Shown one piece after another: positions 1 to 9,832 of a stretch of 64,000 nucleotides of DNA. The translations under genes and the position numbers were made by a program. Below the pieces are notes generated by a model, which was not told where the DNA came from, made no database searches, and saw only the letters and a list, made by a program, of their open reading frames with translations. Source of the DNA: Lepus europaeus (Eukaryota > Chordata > Mammalia > Lagomorpha > Leporidae); assembly GCF_033115175.1 (NCBI RefSeq), contig NC_084831.1:43246002-43310001 (forward strand). Reading direction: 5' to 3'. Each line of letters starts with the position of its first letter. Position 1 is the stretch's first letter.

Positions 1-60
1 AAAAAGGAAGACCTTTCTCTCTGTCTCTCTCACTGTCCACTCTGCCTGTCAAAAAAAAAA
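1..60 (+). mobile_element. CSINE tail, truncated by window edge
   Basis: Pyrimidine-rich tail ending in ctgcctgtc plus poly-A. It is nearly identical to the tail of the young copy at 60088-60438. Confidence 0.85.
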
Positions 61-1326
61 GGAGCCTTTATATGTGAGGATTTAAACTTTGAGGCCCTTA
101 GATGAACCACTGAAATATGAAAGGATAGCTTAAAACAAACAATAAGATAAAATAGAATAGAATACTAAAAATGCTAGAACTGATTAATTCCAAGAAAGGA
201 GAAATAAATGGAATAAGGAAGAAAGGGAACATGCAGGAAACAAGTATCAAGGTGGAAGAATTATACCTAATTATATCAGCAGTTACTACATGTAAATATA
301 ATATTCATATAGCACTTAAGAGAACAGCACTTGTCAGACTGTATAAAAAAGCAAGATACATCTGTGTGTGCTGTTTGAAAGGGAGAAACTTTAAATGTGA
401 AGACACTGATGGGTTAAAAGTAACAGAATGGGCAAACATGCAAAATACCAAACATAACAAAACTGACAAAACTGTATTAGTATCTGACAAAGGAGACTTT
501 CAAGATAAGACATGCTGCCAGGGACAAATAGAGATATTTTATAATGATAAAGGGTCAGTTTATCAAAAATAAATTATACTCCTAAAAGGGTATGTTACTA
601 ATAACACACCTTCAGAATACATTCAGCAAAAACCGACTAAAGTGAGAAATTTACAAGTCTACAAATTCCTCCCTTGGGAACTAATTGACCAGGTAGCCCC
701 CACTTCCCTTCCTGACACCTGTAGGAAGTCTGTAGTAGATTCAGACAGCGGTATTAATCAACTTGATCCAGTTGATGTTTCTAAATAGTGCCCAAGAGTT
801 GTGGAACACAGTCTTCTAAGAGCACATGGAATGTTCATCAAGACCGACCATGTACTCAAAAGTCCTCATAAATTTAAATAATGGGAATTACACAGATTCT
901 CTACCATGAAAAATTAAATTAGGAGTGATTACATAGATAGGGAACATCAACTATTTGGCAATTAATGTACTTATGGATTTCTATGGATTTCTGAAACAGA
1001 ACTGATCCATGGTACTAGAAAATGGAAGTGATGTTTGCCTCAGTGTGAGAGGTGGTGATTGCTTAGAAAGGGGAACCTTTCCTGATTGGGTGCTAATTAA
1101 ATGGATTTATGCATTTGTCACATTCCTCAAACACTAAGATCCATGCATTTAGTTGTGTGTATTAGACCCTGGTTTTAAGAAGAAGCCTGGAGATAATACC
1201 TGGTCCTGGGTCCGTAGGCCTCTCAGTTTGGCTCAGAATGGACCATGCGGGGAGAGGGGCGGGTGCTGCATTAGCTTGTACCCTGCAAAGAAGCTGAGCA
1301 TTAAATTGCGCCTTTTTGTCTTTCAG
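61..1326 (+). other. OSBPL9 intron, no further feature recognised
   Basis: AT-rich intronic sequence after a SINE tail. The open frame at 171-572 has no recognisable domain and is treated as chance. The exon expected upstream of 1327 is not here. Confidence 0.6.
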
Positions 1327-1498
1327 CATTAGTGACCAGAAGGATCCTAGAGAGCGAATGGTTCAGGTTGTGAAATGGTACCTCTCGGCCTTTCACGCAG
1401 GAAGGAAAGGATCAGTTGCCAAAAAGCCATACAACCCCATTCTGGGCGAGATCTTTCAATGTCACTGGACACTACCAAATGATACTGAAGAGAACGCA
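1327..1498 (+). CDS. OSBPL9: OSBPL9 coding exon 1 of window
   Basis: Exon of 172 nt between acceptor ttgtctttcag and donor gtgagt. It starts on the third base of a Ser codon and ends at phase 0. It encodes [12 protein letters not shown], then the ORD lid/fingerprint region [11 protein letters not shown], finishing DTEENA. The exon carrying the preceding ORD start is upstream of the window. Confidence 0.96.
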
Positions 1499-4400
1499 GT
1501 GAGTTCTGCATCCTAAGTGATAAACTGATTCCACATTTCATTTTATTTAGGTGCAGATAATAATGATGAAGGTAGTCGCCAAAAGATGCTTACCACTAGC
1601 AGAAGAGCATTGTCTGTAAGGGTCACCATATTTAGCATGCTGAGAAGGGGGAGAGTGGCATAAGATGATAATGGAAATTCACATCACGCCAGGCCCTGTG
1701 AGCCATAGTGCTGACTTTACGGCTTGTCAGTTGAAGTTGACAAAGATGAGTCCTGGCACATGGGCCTCAGCAGTGGTGGTGCCATTTACTGGTAAGGAGA
1801 AAAGGTAGTAGGGCGGTAGCATCGAGAACATGTGAGCGGAGCTGTCATTTGGGGAGTTGAGTTACAAGGGTGTGGCGTTCAGGAGAGAGATGGACTTGAG
1901 GTTTCCAGAGATTTTAGTGTCTTTAGAAATCATTTTCAAGCTCTAGGATTCGATGAAATCATCTGGGAAGACATCACAGCTAGAAAACAATGGGTCACCC
2001 ACAGCCAGCCCGTAGCTCCACACTGAGAGTTGTGGTGAAGAAGCCACAGGATAGAAGACTGACACCTGTTCAGAGTCTTCTCGGGTGAGAGGAAAGCTCC
2101 TAGCCCACAGCCTGGCACATAGCCCTCGGTAGATGTGACTCCCACTCTTTCCCTCTCTAAGAAACAAAACATGAGCTTCGGCTCATGACTAGGGACAAGG
2201 GCAGTGGGTGTCTGTTTTTATCCATCTGCAAACATAAATGCCTGTTCTGTGCCAGGCCAGGCCCATGGACCTTGCCTTCAAGAATGTTTATTCTCCTCAG
2301 GGAGACTGACACAAAGCAGTAATTACATCCATGTAACTAAACGCCACAGCAGAAATGTTAGAGGGCTCGAGTGTGTCGAGGAGGGAGCACTCTCTCCAGT
2401 TACCAGATTCTCTGTGATGCCATGTTTCCACATCAAAAGAAAATGTTGTATTTGCTTACAGGAGCTAGTTTCCGAAGGACCAGTTCCCTGGGTTTCCAAA
2501 AACAGTGTAACGTTCGTGGCTGAACAGGTTTCCCATCATCCACCCAGTAAGTCACAGAGCTCTTCTGCAGCACCCACTCTTGGGCCGTTGATAGCTCTCT
2601 AGCTGAAGTCACTGTATTGTCAGCTGTACAGCTAGCTGTGGCTTCTGTTACCTCAAGCGGACACTCAGTTAATTGGTTCCTCATATCTATCTGTTCTTTA
2701 TATGAGTTCCAAGACTTTTTTTTTTTTTTTTTTTACAATTTATGTATTTGAAAGACTGTTGCAGAGAGAGGTAGAGACAGAGAGAGAGAAGTCTTGCATT
2801 TGCTGGTTCATTCCACAAGTGGCTGCAGCAGCTGGAGCTGAGCTGATCCGAAGCCAGGAGCCAAGAGCTTCTTGCAGGTCTCCCACATGGGTGCAGGGCC
2901 CCAAGCACTTGGGCCATCTTCTACTGCTTTCCCAGGTGCATTAACAGGGAGCTGGACTGGAAGTGGAGCAGTAGGGACTCAAAGCAGCGCCCATACAGGA
3001 TGCTGGCACTGCTCGCCAGGGCTTTAACCTGCTGCACCACAGCAGCAGCCCCAGTTCTAAGACTGTTAGCCTCACTGATTAAATGTGTATAAAAAGAAGG
3101 GATTTGGGAAGCCACCTTTTGATGCTTCCACAGTCATCTTACAAATAATAATCTGTGCTTTAGGGACCTTGGTGACTTTGCAAGTTTGTATGAGTGATAC
3201 GAAGTTTTTGCATGATATATTCCTGGAGAGAATACTTACCAACTGTGGTGTAGTGGTTTAAGCCTCTGCTTGTGGTACCGGCATCCCATATGGGCACTGG
3301 CTGAAGTCCCAGCTGCTCCTCTTCCCATCCAGCTCTCTGCCATGGCCTGGGAAAGCAGCAGACAATGGCCCTAGTTCTTGGGCCCCTGCTTCTGCGTAGG
3401 GGACCCAGAGGAAGCTCCTGGCTTCTGATCAGCCCAGCTCCAGCCATCATGGGCATTTGGGGAGTGAACCAGCAGATGGAAGACCTTTCTCTTCTGTCTC
3501 TCCCTTTCTCTGTAACTCTATCTCTCAAATAAATAAAATCTTAAAAAAGAAAAAAGGACTAGCATACTGGATGCCGGATGGGCCCAGGTTGGGGCGGGAA
3601 CAAGGTTGTGTATGCTGTAGAACAAGAGCCCTTTTGATTTTAAGCCTCCTGGATTGGCCAAGCATCGTTTCAGAGAGCAGGGCTTCTCTGCCTGCAGGGC
3701 TGTGGACGAATGCTTGCACTGAGGAAGGGGTAATGAAAAGCAAATGTGTGCCTCACGGCCTGATTGCAGGCCGTGGAGCCAGTTTTCTTCCCAGTCAGCT
3801 TGTGAGCTGATTGTGGCTGTATAGTTCACTAATTGAAAACAATTTCTGTCCAGTTTCAGCCTTTTATGCTGAGTGTTTTAACAAGAAGATCCAATTCAAT
3901 GCTCATATTTGGACCAAATCAAAATTCCTTGGGATGTCGATTGGTGTGCACAACATAGGGCAGGGTAAGTCTGTGGGCACTGGGTAGACTACCATGTGAG
4001 CAGAATTTATTCTACTGTGTGCTGGACACTTGCCTGAGAAGAGAGAATGTTCTCAGAAAACCAAACTGATGCCATTGTTTACATGTAAGCCTACGTATTG
4101 GTGGTTCAAGCAGGGGTGGGGTATGAGATAATTTCTAAGATTTATGGCCAAATGACTCTGCTCACTAGAGGTTCTATCCCTTCTCCCCACAGGCTGTGTT
4201 TCATGTCTAGACTATGATGAACATTACATCCTCACATTTCCCAATGGTTATGGAAGGCAAGTAGAGCTGTGATCAGCAGGAGACACTGCTGTTCCTTAAG
4301 CCATGCCCCTTTTCTTTTTCCTCTTAACTGTGCACCTTACTGAAAACTTTTTATTTTGCAGGTCTATCCTCACGGTGCCCTGGGTGGAATTGGGAGGAGA

Positions 4401-7400
4401 ATGCAACATTAATTGTTCCAAAACGGGCTACAGTGCGAATATCGTCTTCCACACTAAACCTTTCTATGGGGGCAAGAAACACAGAATCACTGCAGAGATT
4501 TTGTAGGTGTTTTCTTTCTGCCTCAGTGCTCTTCTGCTTCTCTGAAGTGCTTTTCCATTGTTCGGAACATACATTGTTAGGAATTGGCTATTTGCATGGT
4601 TCTGTCTTCGTAAACTTGTTTGCTTTATATGTCATTTCTTCCTAAAATTCTGTATCAAAAGGAGACCTTAAACCTAGGTTCAAAAGAGGCTATTAATGAG
4701 ATTTTCTTCCTAGGTGGCCAAATCGTGGCTTCTTCACTCATTCTTATGAGATTGGACCACGAGCTAGACCTTGTAACAAGACTCTGTGACATTCACTTCC
4801 TCACAGCCCCTTTTTCTGTGCTTTTTGCTGGGGAAATACAGTAACTGTCACATCGCACAGGCATTTGGCTTGGATAGTTTGCTCCTCTTGGGTCCAGTGA
4901 AGATGGCTGTGCTAGGAGAGTTACTGTGTGCTGGGTGGGTCCGGGGCTGCCTGGAAGAGGCAAGTCTGTGGTGATGTTTCATGGAACTTTTTTCTCTGTG
5001 CTAGAAGGCCTCATTGGGAACAGTGTCCTAGATGGAAGGTACACTGTTGGTTAACCAGTTTTCCAGGGAGATAATTTGGTGACAAAATCAACATCCAAAA
5101 AAACCTTGGGTAGAGCCATGAACACAAGATGAAGTAAGGATCAGTGTAAAATCAAAACAATTAATGTAGGCAGAAGATATGGCGGAGGGTTTAAGAGAGC
5201 AGCACGAATCACTAGGATAATGCAGCTGGGGTTTGCGCATCAGATGAAGGATTACACTAGGTGGGTAGTTCTGACTTTTGGTCTGTGAACGCCTTTAACA
5301 ATTATTAAGAACCCCAAAGAACTTGTAACATGTTTTTGTGGATTATGTCTATCAATATTTTCCATACTGGAAATTGAAACATTTAAAAATTTTGAGAAAT
5401 TTGGCATTGTTTCATATATAAAGTTTGTAAATGTCTTATAATTAGTAGGAGATAGATGATTCTCCTGTGTGCCTCTTGGTTCCATCTGTTGCTACATGTC
5501 ACGTAGCATCTGGAAAACACTGTACACTTTGAGAAAACTGAATGGAAAAGGTAAATAATGCAGTGTTTGACCTAATGGACTCTCCCTGACAGGGTTCTGG
5601 GAACCCCCAGGGATCACAACCACACTTTGAGAACCACTGCATGACTGTGTTCTGACTTGGCTCCATGCCATCTTCTTTCCCAGTCCTCCCAAATGACAAA
5701 GGACACTGACGTGTCTGGCCAGTGCTGGCAGCTTCCGTCCATCTGTCCTGTTCATTTTCCGATGCTCCTGGACTTCTCCTCACACCTCACTCCTCAGTGA
5801 CCCTGCCTTTGCTGTGATGCTCACCTTCGCAGAGCCGCTGTACTGGCAGGCAGAAGACTGACGCAGTGATGCTTGCATTCTGTTCAGAGCCCTGTTCTTA
5901 GAGCTGGCCTAGGAAATCCAGTTCTGTTAATGCCGCTTTTGCCAAAGACTTCACAGTTGCTCTTCTATTCTGCTCTGTGTAGGTAGGCCACACTGACCAG
6001 TCTTTGGCGGGAAAATTCTCAATTTGAGACTAACACAAATGTTTCCTTTCTGTTTAGTTCTCCAAATGACAAGAAGTCTTTTTGTTCCATTGAAGGAGAG
6101 TGGAATGGTGTGATGTATGCAAAATATGCAACGGGGGTAAGAACCTATATTTTGCTGATTATTTCAGGCTACCCTGAATTTTAGTATATCCCTATTCTGG
6201 CTTTCTTCACCTGGAACTTTAACCCTGAGGCCAGCTCTAATGTCTCCTTCAGGCAAGTTTCTTTCTTCCTTCCCCCACTTCCTCCTAGGCAGAGCAGGTT
6301 AGAGAAAGTTTTTACTTTTCTCTCTGCTCTCAAAACACTTGAGAATAACGTAGGTAACAGTGGCACATCCTAAGCACCCAGGAAATGTTAGGAGCATCAT
6401 TACAGTGTGTGGCATGTTTATGGGGTGAAGTAGTAAACTATAGTGTACGTGTTTTAATATACACACAGCTCAAGTCCTTGCTTTTAAGTAACGTACACTT
6501 TGTAGTACTTCCAATAAACTGTTCTCTTCAAACTAAGAAGAAAGGTGGTATGGGATTAACAGGAAGAGTCAATGAACTGGATTTTAGACTTGGAGAATCT
6601 GCAGTGTACAACAGTGCTTGAGGTAGCATGCTTACCGTTAGGACTGATCGTCTATTTTGTCTGGCTCGTCGAGAGCTACCTCTAGCCACAGTGAAATGTT
6701 GGTTGAATGCCCCTCTAAGAGTCTAGACATAAGACACACCAAATATTTAGGCTTAAGGCTACATAGTGTAATTCACTGTCTGTGTCCTTAATAAACATGG
6801 GGTCTGATGAATAGATCTGTGAATTGAAAGTTTTCTGTGACAAGTTTTCCGTCTGGAACCATTTCTGTAGTAACATTTGTCTCATGTTTTCTAGGAAAAC
6901 ACAGTCTTTGTAGATACAAAGAAGTTGCCTATAATCAAGAAGAAAGTACGGAAGTTGGAAGATCAGAATGAGTATGAGTCTCGCTGGTAAGAACACAGAC
7001 TGAAGTTCTGCTGACACTGTTGTCCCGTGATGGGCACAGGGCTGGATTTTGGAGACAGTAGAGCAGAGGGTAACAGAGTGCAGCCTAGGTTTGAATGCCT
7101 GGGTTTGCAGGTCAGCATCACCACTTACTAGATCTGAAACCATGGCTAAGTTAGCGAACTTCTCTTTGCTTTTTTTCCTGAAATGGAAATAATGGTTTTA
7201 AGAGGAAGCCATTGGGGCTGGCATTGCGGCACAGTGGCTAAAGCCGCCACCTATGGTGCCAGCATCTCATATGGGCATCAGTTCAAGTCCCAGCCACTCC
7301 ACTTCTGATCCAGCTCCTTGCTAATTGTCTGGGAAAGCTTTGGAAGATGGCTTAAGAACTTGGGCCCCAGTACCCACATGGGAGACCTGGAAGAAGCTCC

Positions 7401-8325
7401 TGGCTTCAGTTTGGCCCAGCCTTGGCTGTTGAGGCCATTTGGCTGGTGAACCAGCAGATGGAAGATCTCTCTCTCCGTCTCTATTCCTCCCTCTCTGTCA
7501 TTTATTTGAAAGTCAGAGTTACAGAGAGGGACAGGCGGAGGCAGACAGAGTTTTCCCTCTTTGTTCACTCCCTAAGATTCTCTGTAACTCTGCTTTTCAA
7601 ATAAATAAATCATTAAAAATAAAAGGATGGAGTGTCCTGGGCCTATTTCTCTGTACCTTATTCCTCCAGTGCCCTCCAGTGCCTATGAACACTTAAGGCC
7701 ATTTGATGTATGCAGTTACTATAATGCTTTATTCAGAGGTGGCTGTATAGACGTTCATGCTCAAGATTGTCACTTTTTCTTGATTGTTTTCTTTAGTCTT
7801 TGGAAGGATGTCACTTTCAATCTAAAAATCAGAGACATCGATGCAGCCACTGAAGCAAAGCACAGACTTGAAGAAAGACAAAGAGCAGAAGCCCGAGAAA
7901 GGAAGGAGAAGGAAATTCAGTGGGAGACAAGGGTAAGCTTGCCTGCCCCTGCCACCTAACTCTCACCTGGACCCTGAGCGGTAACTCGTTAATTCTTTTA
8001 AATGAATACTGAAGACTGAAGTTTCAAACACTTCATAAATAAGATAACCCCAGTTATATGTTTATAAACAAGATATATGTTTATACATCTTATGCTTATA
8101 AAAATGTTTATAAATGAAATAACCCTGCCCTGACATGAAACACTTTCCAGTGTAATGGGAAAGGGGGAAGATAGGAAATAATGGAAAGTGTATCGCAGGA
8201 GTACACACACAGCAAGGGTATAACCAGCTTCTCCTCCTTTCTCTTAACAGTTATTTCATGAAGATGGAGAATGTTGGGTTTATGATGAACCATTACTGAA
8301 ACGCCTTGGTGCTGCCAAGCATTAG
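1327..8325 (+). CDS. OSBPL9: OSBPL9 (ORP9) C-terminal part, nine coding exons, 5' part outside window
   Basis: Oxysterol-binding-protein-related protein 9 is a lipid-transfer protein of ER-Golgi/TGN contact sites that exchanges PI4P for sterol or phosphatidylserine. Exons seen: 1327-1498, 2462-2546, 3854-3964, 4193-4256, 4362-4502, 6058-6136, 6895-6986, 7797-7932, 8251-8325. Joined they give 955 nt, 317 full codons plus stop, open throughout. The product is most of the ORD lipid-binding domain: [10 protein letters not shown] early, the family signature EQVSHHPP, then the C-terminal helices ending [10 protein letters not shown]. The PH domain and FFAT region of ORP9 would lie upstream and are not present. 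Family identity is certain; assignment to ORP9 rather than ORP10/11 rests on recalled sequence and on the neighbouring NRDC gene. Confidence 0.95.
2205..2330 (+). mobile_element. probable L2 fragment
   Basis: The run of tgcctgttctgtgccaggcc followed by a diverged ctcagggagactgacac resembles the LINE2 3' region (a tgtgccaggcactgttc-like motif, then a cattctag-like motif). Strongly diverged; low confidence. Confidence 0.4.
2462..2546 (+). CDS. OSBPL9: OSBPL9 coding exon 2 of window (ORD signature)
   Basis: Exon of 85 nt with acceptor tttgcttacag and donor gtaagt; phase 0 in, phase 1 out. It encodes [13 protein letters not shown] and the diagnostic OSBP-family motif EQVSHHPP. The paired histidines contact the PI4P headgroup in known ORD structures. 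Confidence 0.97.
2716..3052 (-). mobile_element. CSINE, near full length
   Basis: Poly-T at the low end, head at the high end. Flanks agttccaagac and agttctaagac look like an aged target-site duplication. Confidence 0.9.
3241..3557 (+). mobile_element. CSINE
   Basis: Decayed head, body with tggcctgggaaagcag and tggggagtgaaccagcagatgg, tail aaataaataaaatctt plus A-rich end. Confidence 0.9.
3854..3964 (+). CDS. OSBPL9: OSBPL9 coding exon 3 of window
   Basis: Exon of 111 nt, acceptor tttctgtccag, donor gtaagt. The start at 3854 rather than at the next cag (3857-3859) is chosen because it completes Ile-Ser-Ala after HHPP and keeps the frame. It encodes [12 protein letters not shown] to GVHNIGQ, part of the ORD beta barrel. 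Confidence 0.96.
4193..4256 (+). CDS. OSBPL9: OSBPL9 coding exon 4 of window, GC splice donor
   Basis: Exon of 64 nt, acceptor ttctccccacag. It encodes [20 protein letters not shown] and then Gly plus a split Arg. The donor is AG followed by gcaagt (intron starts 4257), a GC rather than GT donor. Only this cut joins in frame to the next exon as Gly-Arg-Ser-Ile. Confidence 0.95.
4362..4502 (+). CDS. OSBPL9: OSBPL9 coding exon 5 of window
   Basis: Exon of 141 nt, acceptor ttattttgcag, donor gtaggt. It encodes [18 protein letters not shown] through [15 protein letters not shown] with the last Phe codon split (TT|T). Confidence 0.96.
5255..5645. mobile_element. possible old hAT-type DNA transposon fossil
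   Basis: The right end reads ccacactttgagaaccactg, whose reverse complement has the form agtggttctcaaagtgtggt typical of hAT-Charlie ends. The left end ggtagttctgacttttggtct is a weak inverted match. No coding remains. Confidence 0.4.
6058..6136 (+). CDS. OSBPL9: OSBPL9 coding exon 6 of window
   Basis: Exon of 79 nt, acceptor ctttctgtttag, donor gtaaga. It encodes [17 protein letters not shown] and VMYAKYATG, late ORD strands, ending at phase 0. Confidence 0.96.
6895..6986 (+). CDS. OSBPL9: OSBPL9 coding exon 7 of window
   Basis: Exon of 92 nt, acceptor catgttttctag, donor gtaaga. It encodes [17 protein letters not shown] and [11 protein letters not shown], then two bases TG of a split codon. 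With the next exon this codon reads TGT (Cys); I recall Ser there in ORP9 of other mammals, so the -2 exon base may be a lineage change. Confidence 0.95.
7133..7205 (+). mobile_element. MIR fragment
   Basis: tggctaagttagcgaacttctctttgc then cctgaaatggaaataat follows the MIR core pattern (a diverged copy). Confidence 0.5.
7214..7624 (+). mobile_element. CSINE with an inverted CSINE tail fragment inside
   Basis: A + copy runs from ggggctggcattgcggc to aaataaataaatcatt. Near 7498-7550 it is interrupted by atttatttgaaagtcagagt followed by a GA-rich run, which is the reverse-complement tail of another copy. Hence a composite rather than a single insertion. Confidence 0.8.
7797..7932 (+). CDS. OSBPL9: OSBPL9 coding exon 8 of window
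   Basis: Exon of 136 nt, acceptor attgttttctttag, donor gtaagc. It encodes [20 protein letters not shown] and a charged helical stretch rich in Glu, Arg and Lys ([18 protein letters not shown]) typical of the ORP C terminus, ending at phase 0 with WETR. Confidence 0.97.
8251..8325 (+). CDS. OSBPL9: OSBPL9 terminal coding exon with stop
   Basis: Coding part of 75 nt after acceptor ctttctcttaacag. It encodes [20 protein letters not shown] then AAKH and the TAG stop at 8323-8325. The C terminus matches the ORP9 ending I recall. Confidence 0.97.
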   Translation, partial: LFHEDGECWVYDEPLLKRLGAAKH

Positions 8326-8950
8326 GTTGGGAAATACAGAGTTCACCCCAGTGACCAGGACAGCAGGTGCCATCAGGCAGCAGGCTTTCTGCGGGAGAAC
8401 CTCGGCGCTCCCTGCATGTCGCCGTGGCCCCTATCTCAGGGATACTGGACTTGCCGACGCAGAGGAACAATTACAGCAGGAAAAGTCTCCCTTTCTTCCA
8501 GTGTGGCAGTTACAATTTTGACTTCAGTCCTGAGAAAAACTTTAGGTTTTGAAAACAAGATGTCTGCTGGTTTTCGAAACCCTGTGCTCTGAAAAGCATT
8601 TATAAACCCAAGTCTCAAGCTCGCCACGCTAGTATTGCTATTCAGATATACAACCTGTTTCCTAGTTCATGTAATCTTGGATTCTCTCTATATATATACA
8701 TATATATAAATACAAATATACTTGAGATTTTTTTCATAAATACTCCATCTACTGTAAATATTGGTTCCTCAGAGATGTTTTAGAAAACTAGCTCAATGTA
8801 CTTAAAATCAAGTGTTAAGGAAATTTCATGGTTTCACCTACAATAACTTTTATTTTGGAATTGAACTGTTACTAAGTTGTATCTAACGCTGGATTACAGT
8901 TTAATTATACTCAGTGCTTCCTACAGCTTCATAAAATAATTTTTCCAACC
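8326..8950 (+). other. OSBPL9: OSBPL9 3' UTR, end approximate
   Basis: AT-rich non-coding sequence directly after the stop, with a (TA)n-rich patch near 8690-8725. No AATAAA is present on + between 8326 and 9290. Weak candidates are cataaa near 8735 and cataaaataat near 8930-8940, the latter followed by a T/GT-rich stretch. A + ATTAAA exists only at 9291-9296, inside the NRDC 3' UTR. The 3' end is therefore uncertain. Confidence 0.5.
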
Positions 8951-9254
8951 TTTTTCAATGTGCTGCTTTTATTTTTATGGCTAAACTTAGAAGCCAGTTA
9001 ATTTGTCACCCTTGAATAGAGGAGCTAGCTTCTCACAGGACTCTGAAAACAAGGGAGGGGCCATCCTTTTCTGTGTTTTCTATTGTGACTTTAGCCCTCA
9101 CCATGCTGTTCCACACAGTCTTCACTGAGCACATACAGAATACGTAGGGCTCCCAACATGTTATCCCTTAGAAGGTTTTAGACTAGTGTATACTTTGAGA
9201 TTCTCACCCCACACTGAAACAAAAAGACCACCACAGGAGCAAATGCCTCATTCT

Positions 9255-9634
9255 GAAGGGAAATACAGAACTATCTTTATTTAAAAATACATTAAAAAAC
9301 AAAAACAGGTATTGGTACCTAGCATTTAGGTACTAATGACACATCAGTTACAGCAGCGCCTCTCAAGGGCAGGAGTCTCAGTCTGAGAGGACGCAGGCCA
9401 GGGCTTTCCAGTCTGCAGCTTGCAAGTGTTGTGCTCACAGTGGGCCCACTCAGCAGATCTCTCCTTGTCGGCTATTACCCTGGGTTTGTTAGTCTCAGGA
9501 GGGATAAAAAGTAAATCAAATTCCGTGATGCCAGTGCAAAACTCCAACAGAAGCCCTAAAGCAGCAGTAGTGTAACTCCATAAAATACAAACACATTTTT
9601 AAATACACACTGCTCAGGCCAACAAGACTGCAGT
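9255..9634 (-). other. NRDC: NRDC 3' UTR
   Basis: About 380 nt from the NRDC stop to the predicted cleavage site. No long open frame or repeat is seen. The low-coordinate boundary is inferred from the AATAAA. Confidence 0.7.
9276..9281 (-). terminator. NRDC: NRDC polyadenylation signal AATAAA
   Basis: TTTATT on + reads AATAAA on -. Below it on the - strand lies a GT/T-rich stretch (about 9232-9205) containing GTGGTGGTC and TTTTTGTTT, as expected for a downstream element. Cleavage is predicted near 9255-9265. Confidence 0.75.
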
Positions 9635-9832
9635 TTATTTGACTATCTTATGGTAGGGGAGAAGGCGGAGTGTCGACGTAAAAGCCCTGATATCAGTAAT
9701 GGGGATGGTCGAGTCTGCCAGCAGAGGAGAGGATGGCAGGTAGGTTAGCTGCATCACTTCACAAGAAGAGTTGGAATCCTCACCAGAAGAGTTGGAATCC
9801 TCTTCCAGCTCGTACTTCCCATAACCAACCAC
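9635..9832 (-). CDS. NRDC: NRDC terminal coding exon with stop
   Basis: Coding part of 198 nt after acceptor ccttttccag, stop TAA at 9637-9635. It begins VVGYGKYELEED, passes through an imperfectly duplicated seven-residue unit (EDSNSSG, EDSNSSC), and ends LRLLPYHKIVK, the nardilysin C terminus. Confidence 0.96.
   Translation of the reverse strand: MVGYGKYELEEDSNSSGEDSNSSCEVMQLTYLPSSPLLADSTIPITDIRAFTSTLRLLPYHKIVK

Noticed and set aside
171..572. 133-codon open frame at the start of the window
   Set aside because: No recognisable domain, AT-rich composition like the surrounding intron, and no splice or transcript logic linking it to OSBPL9.
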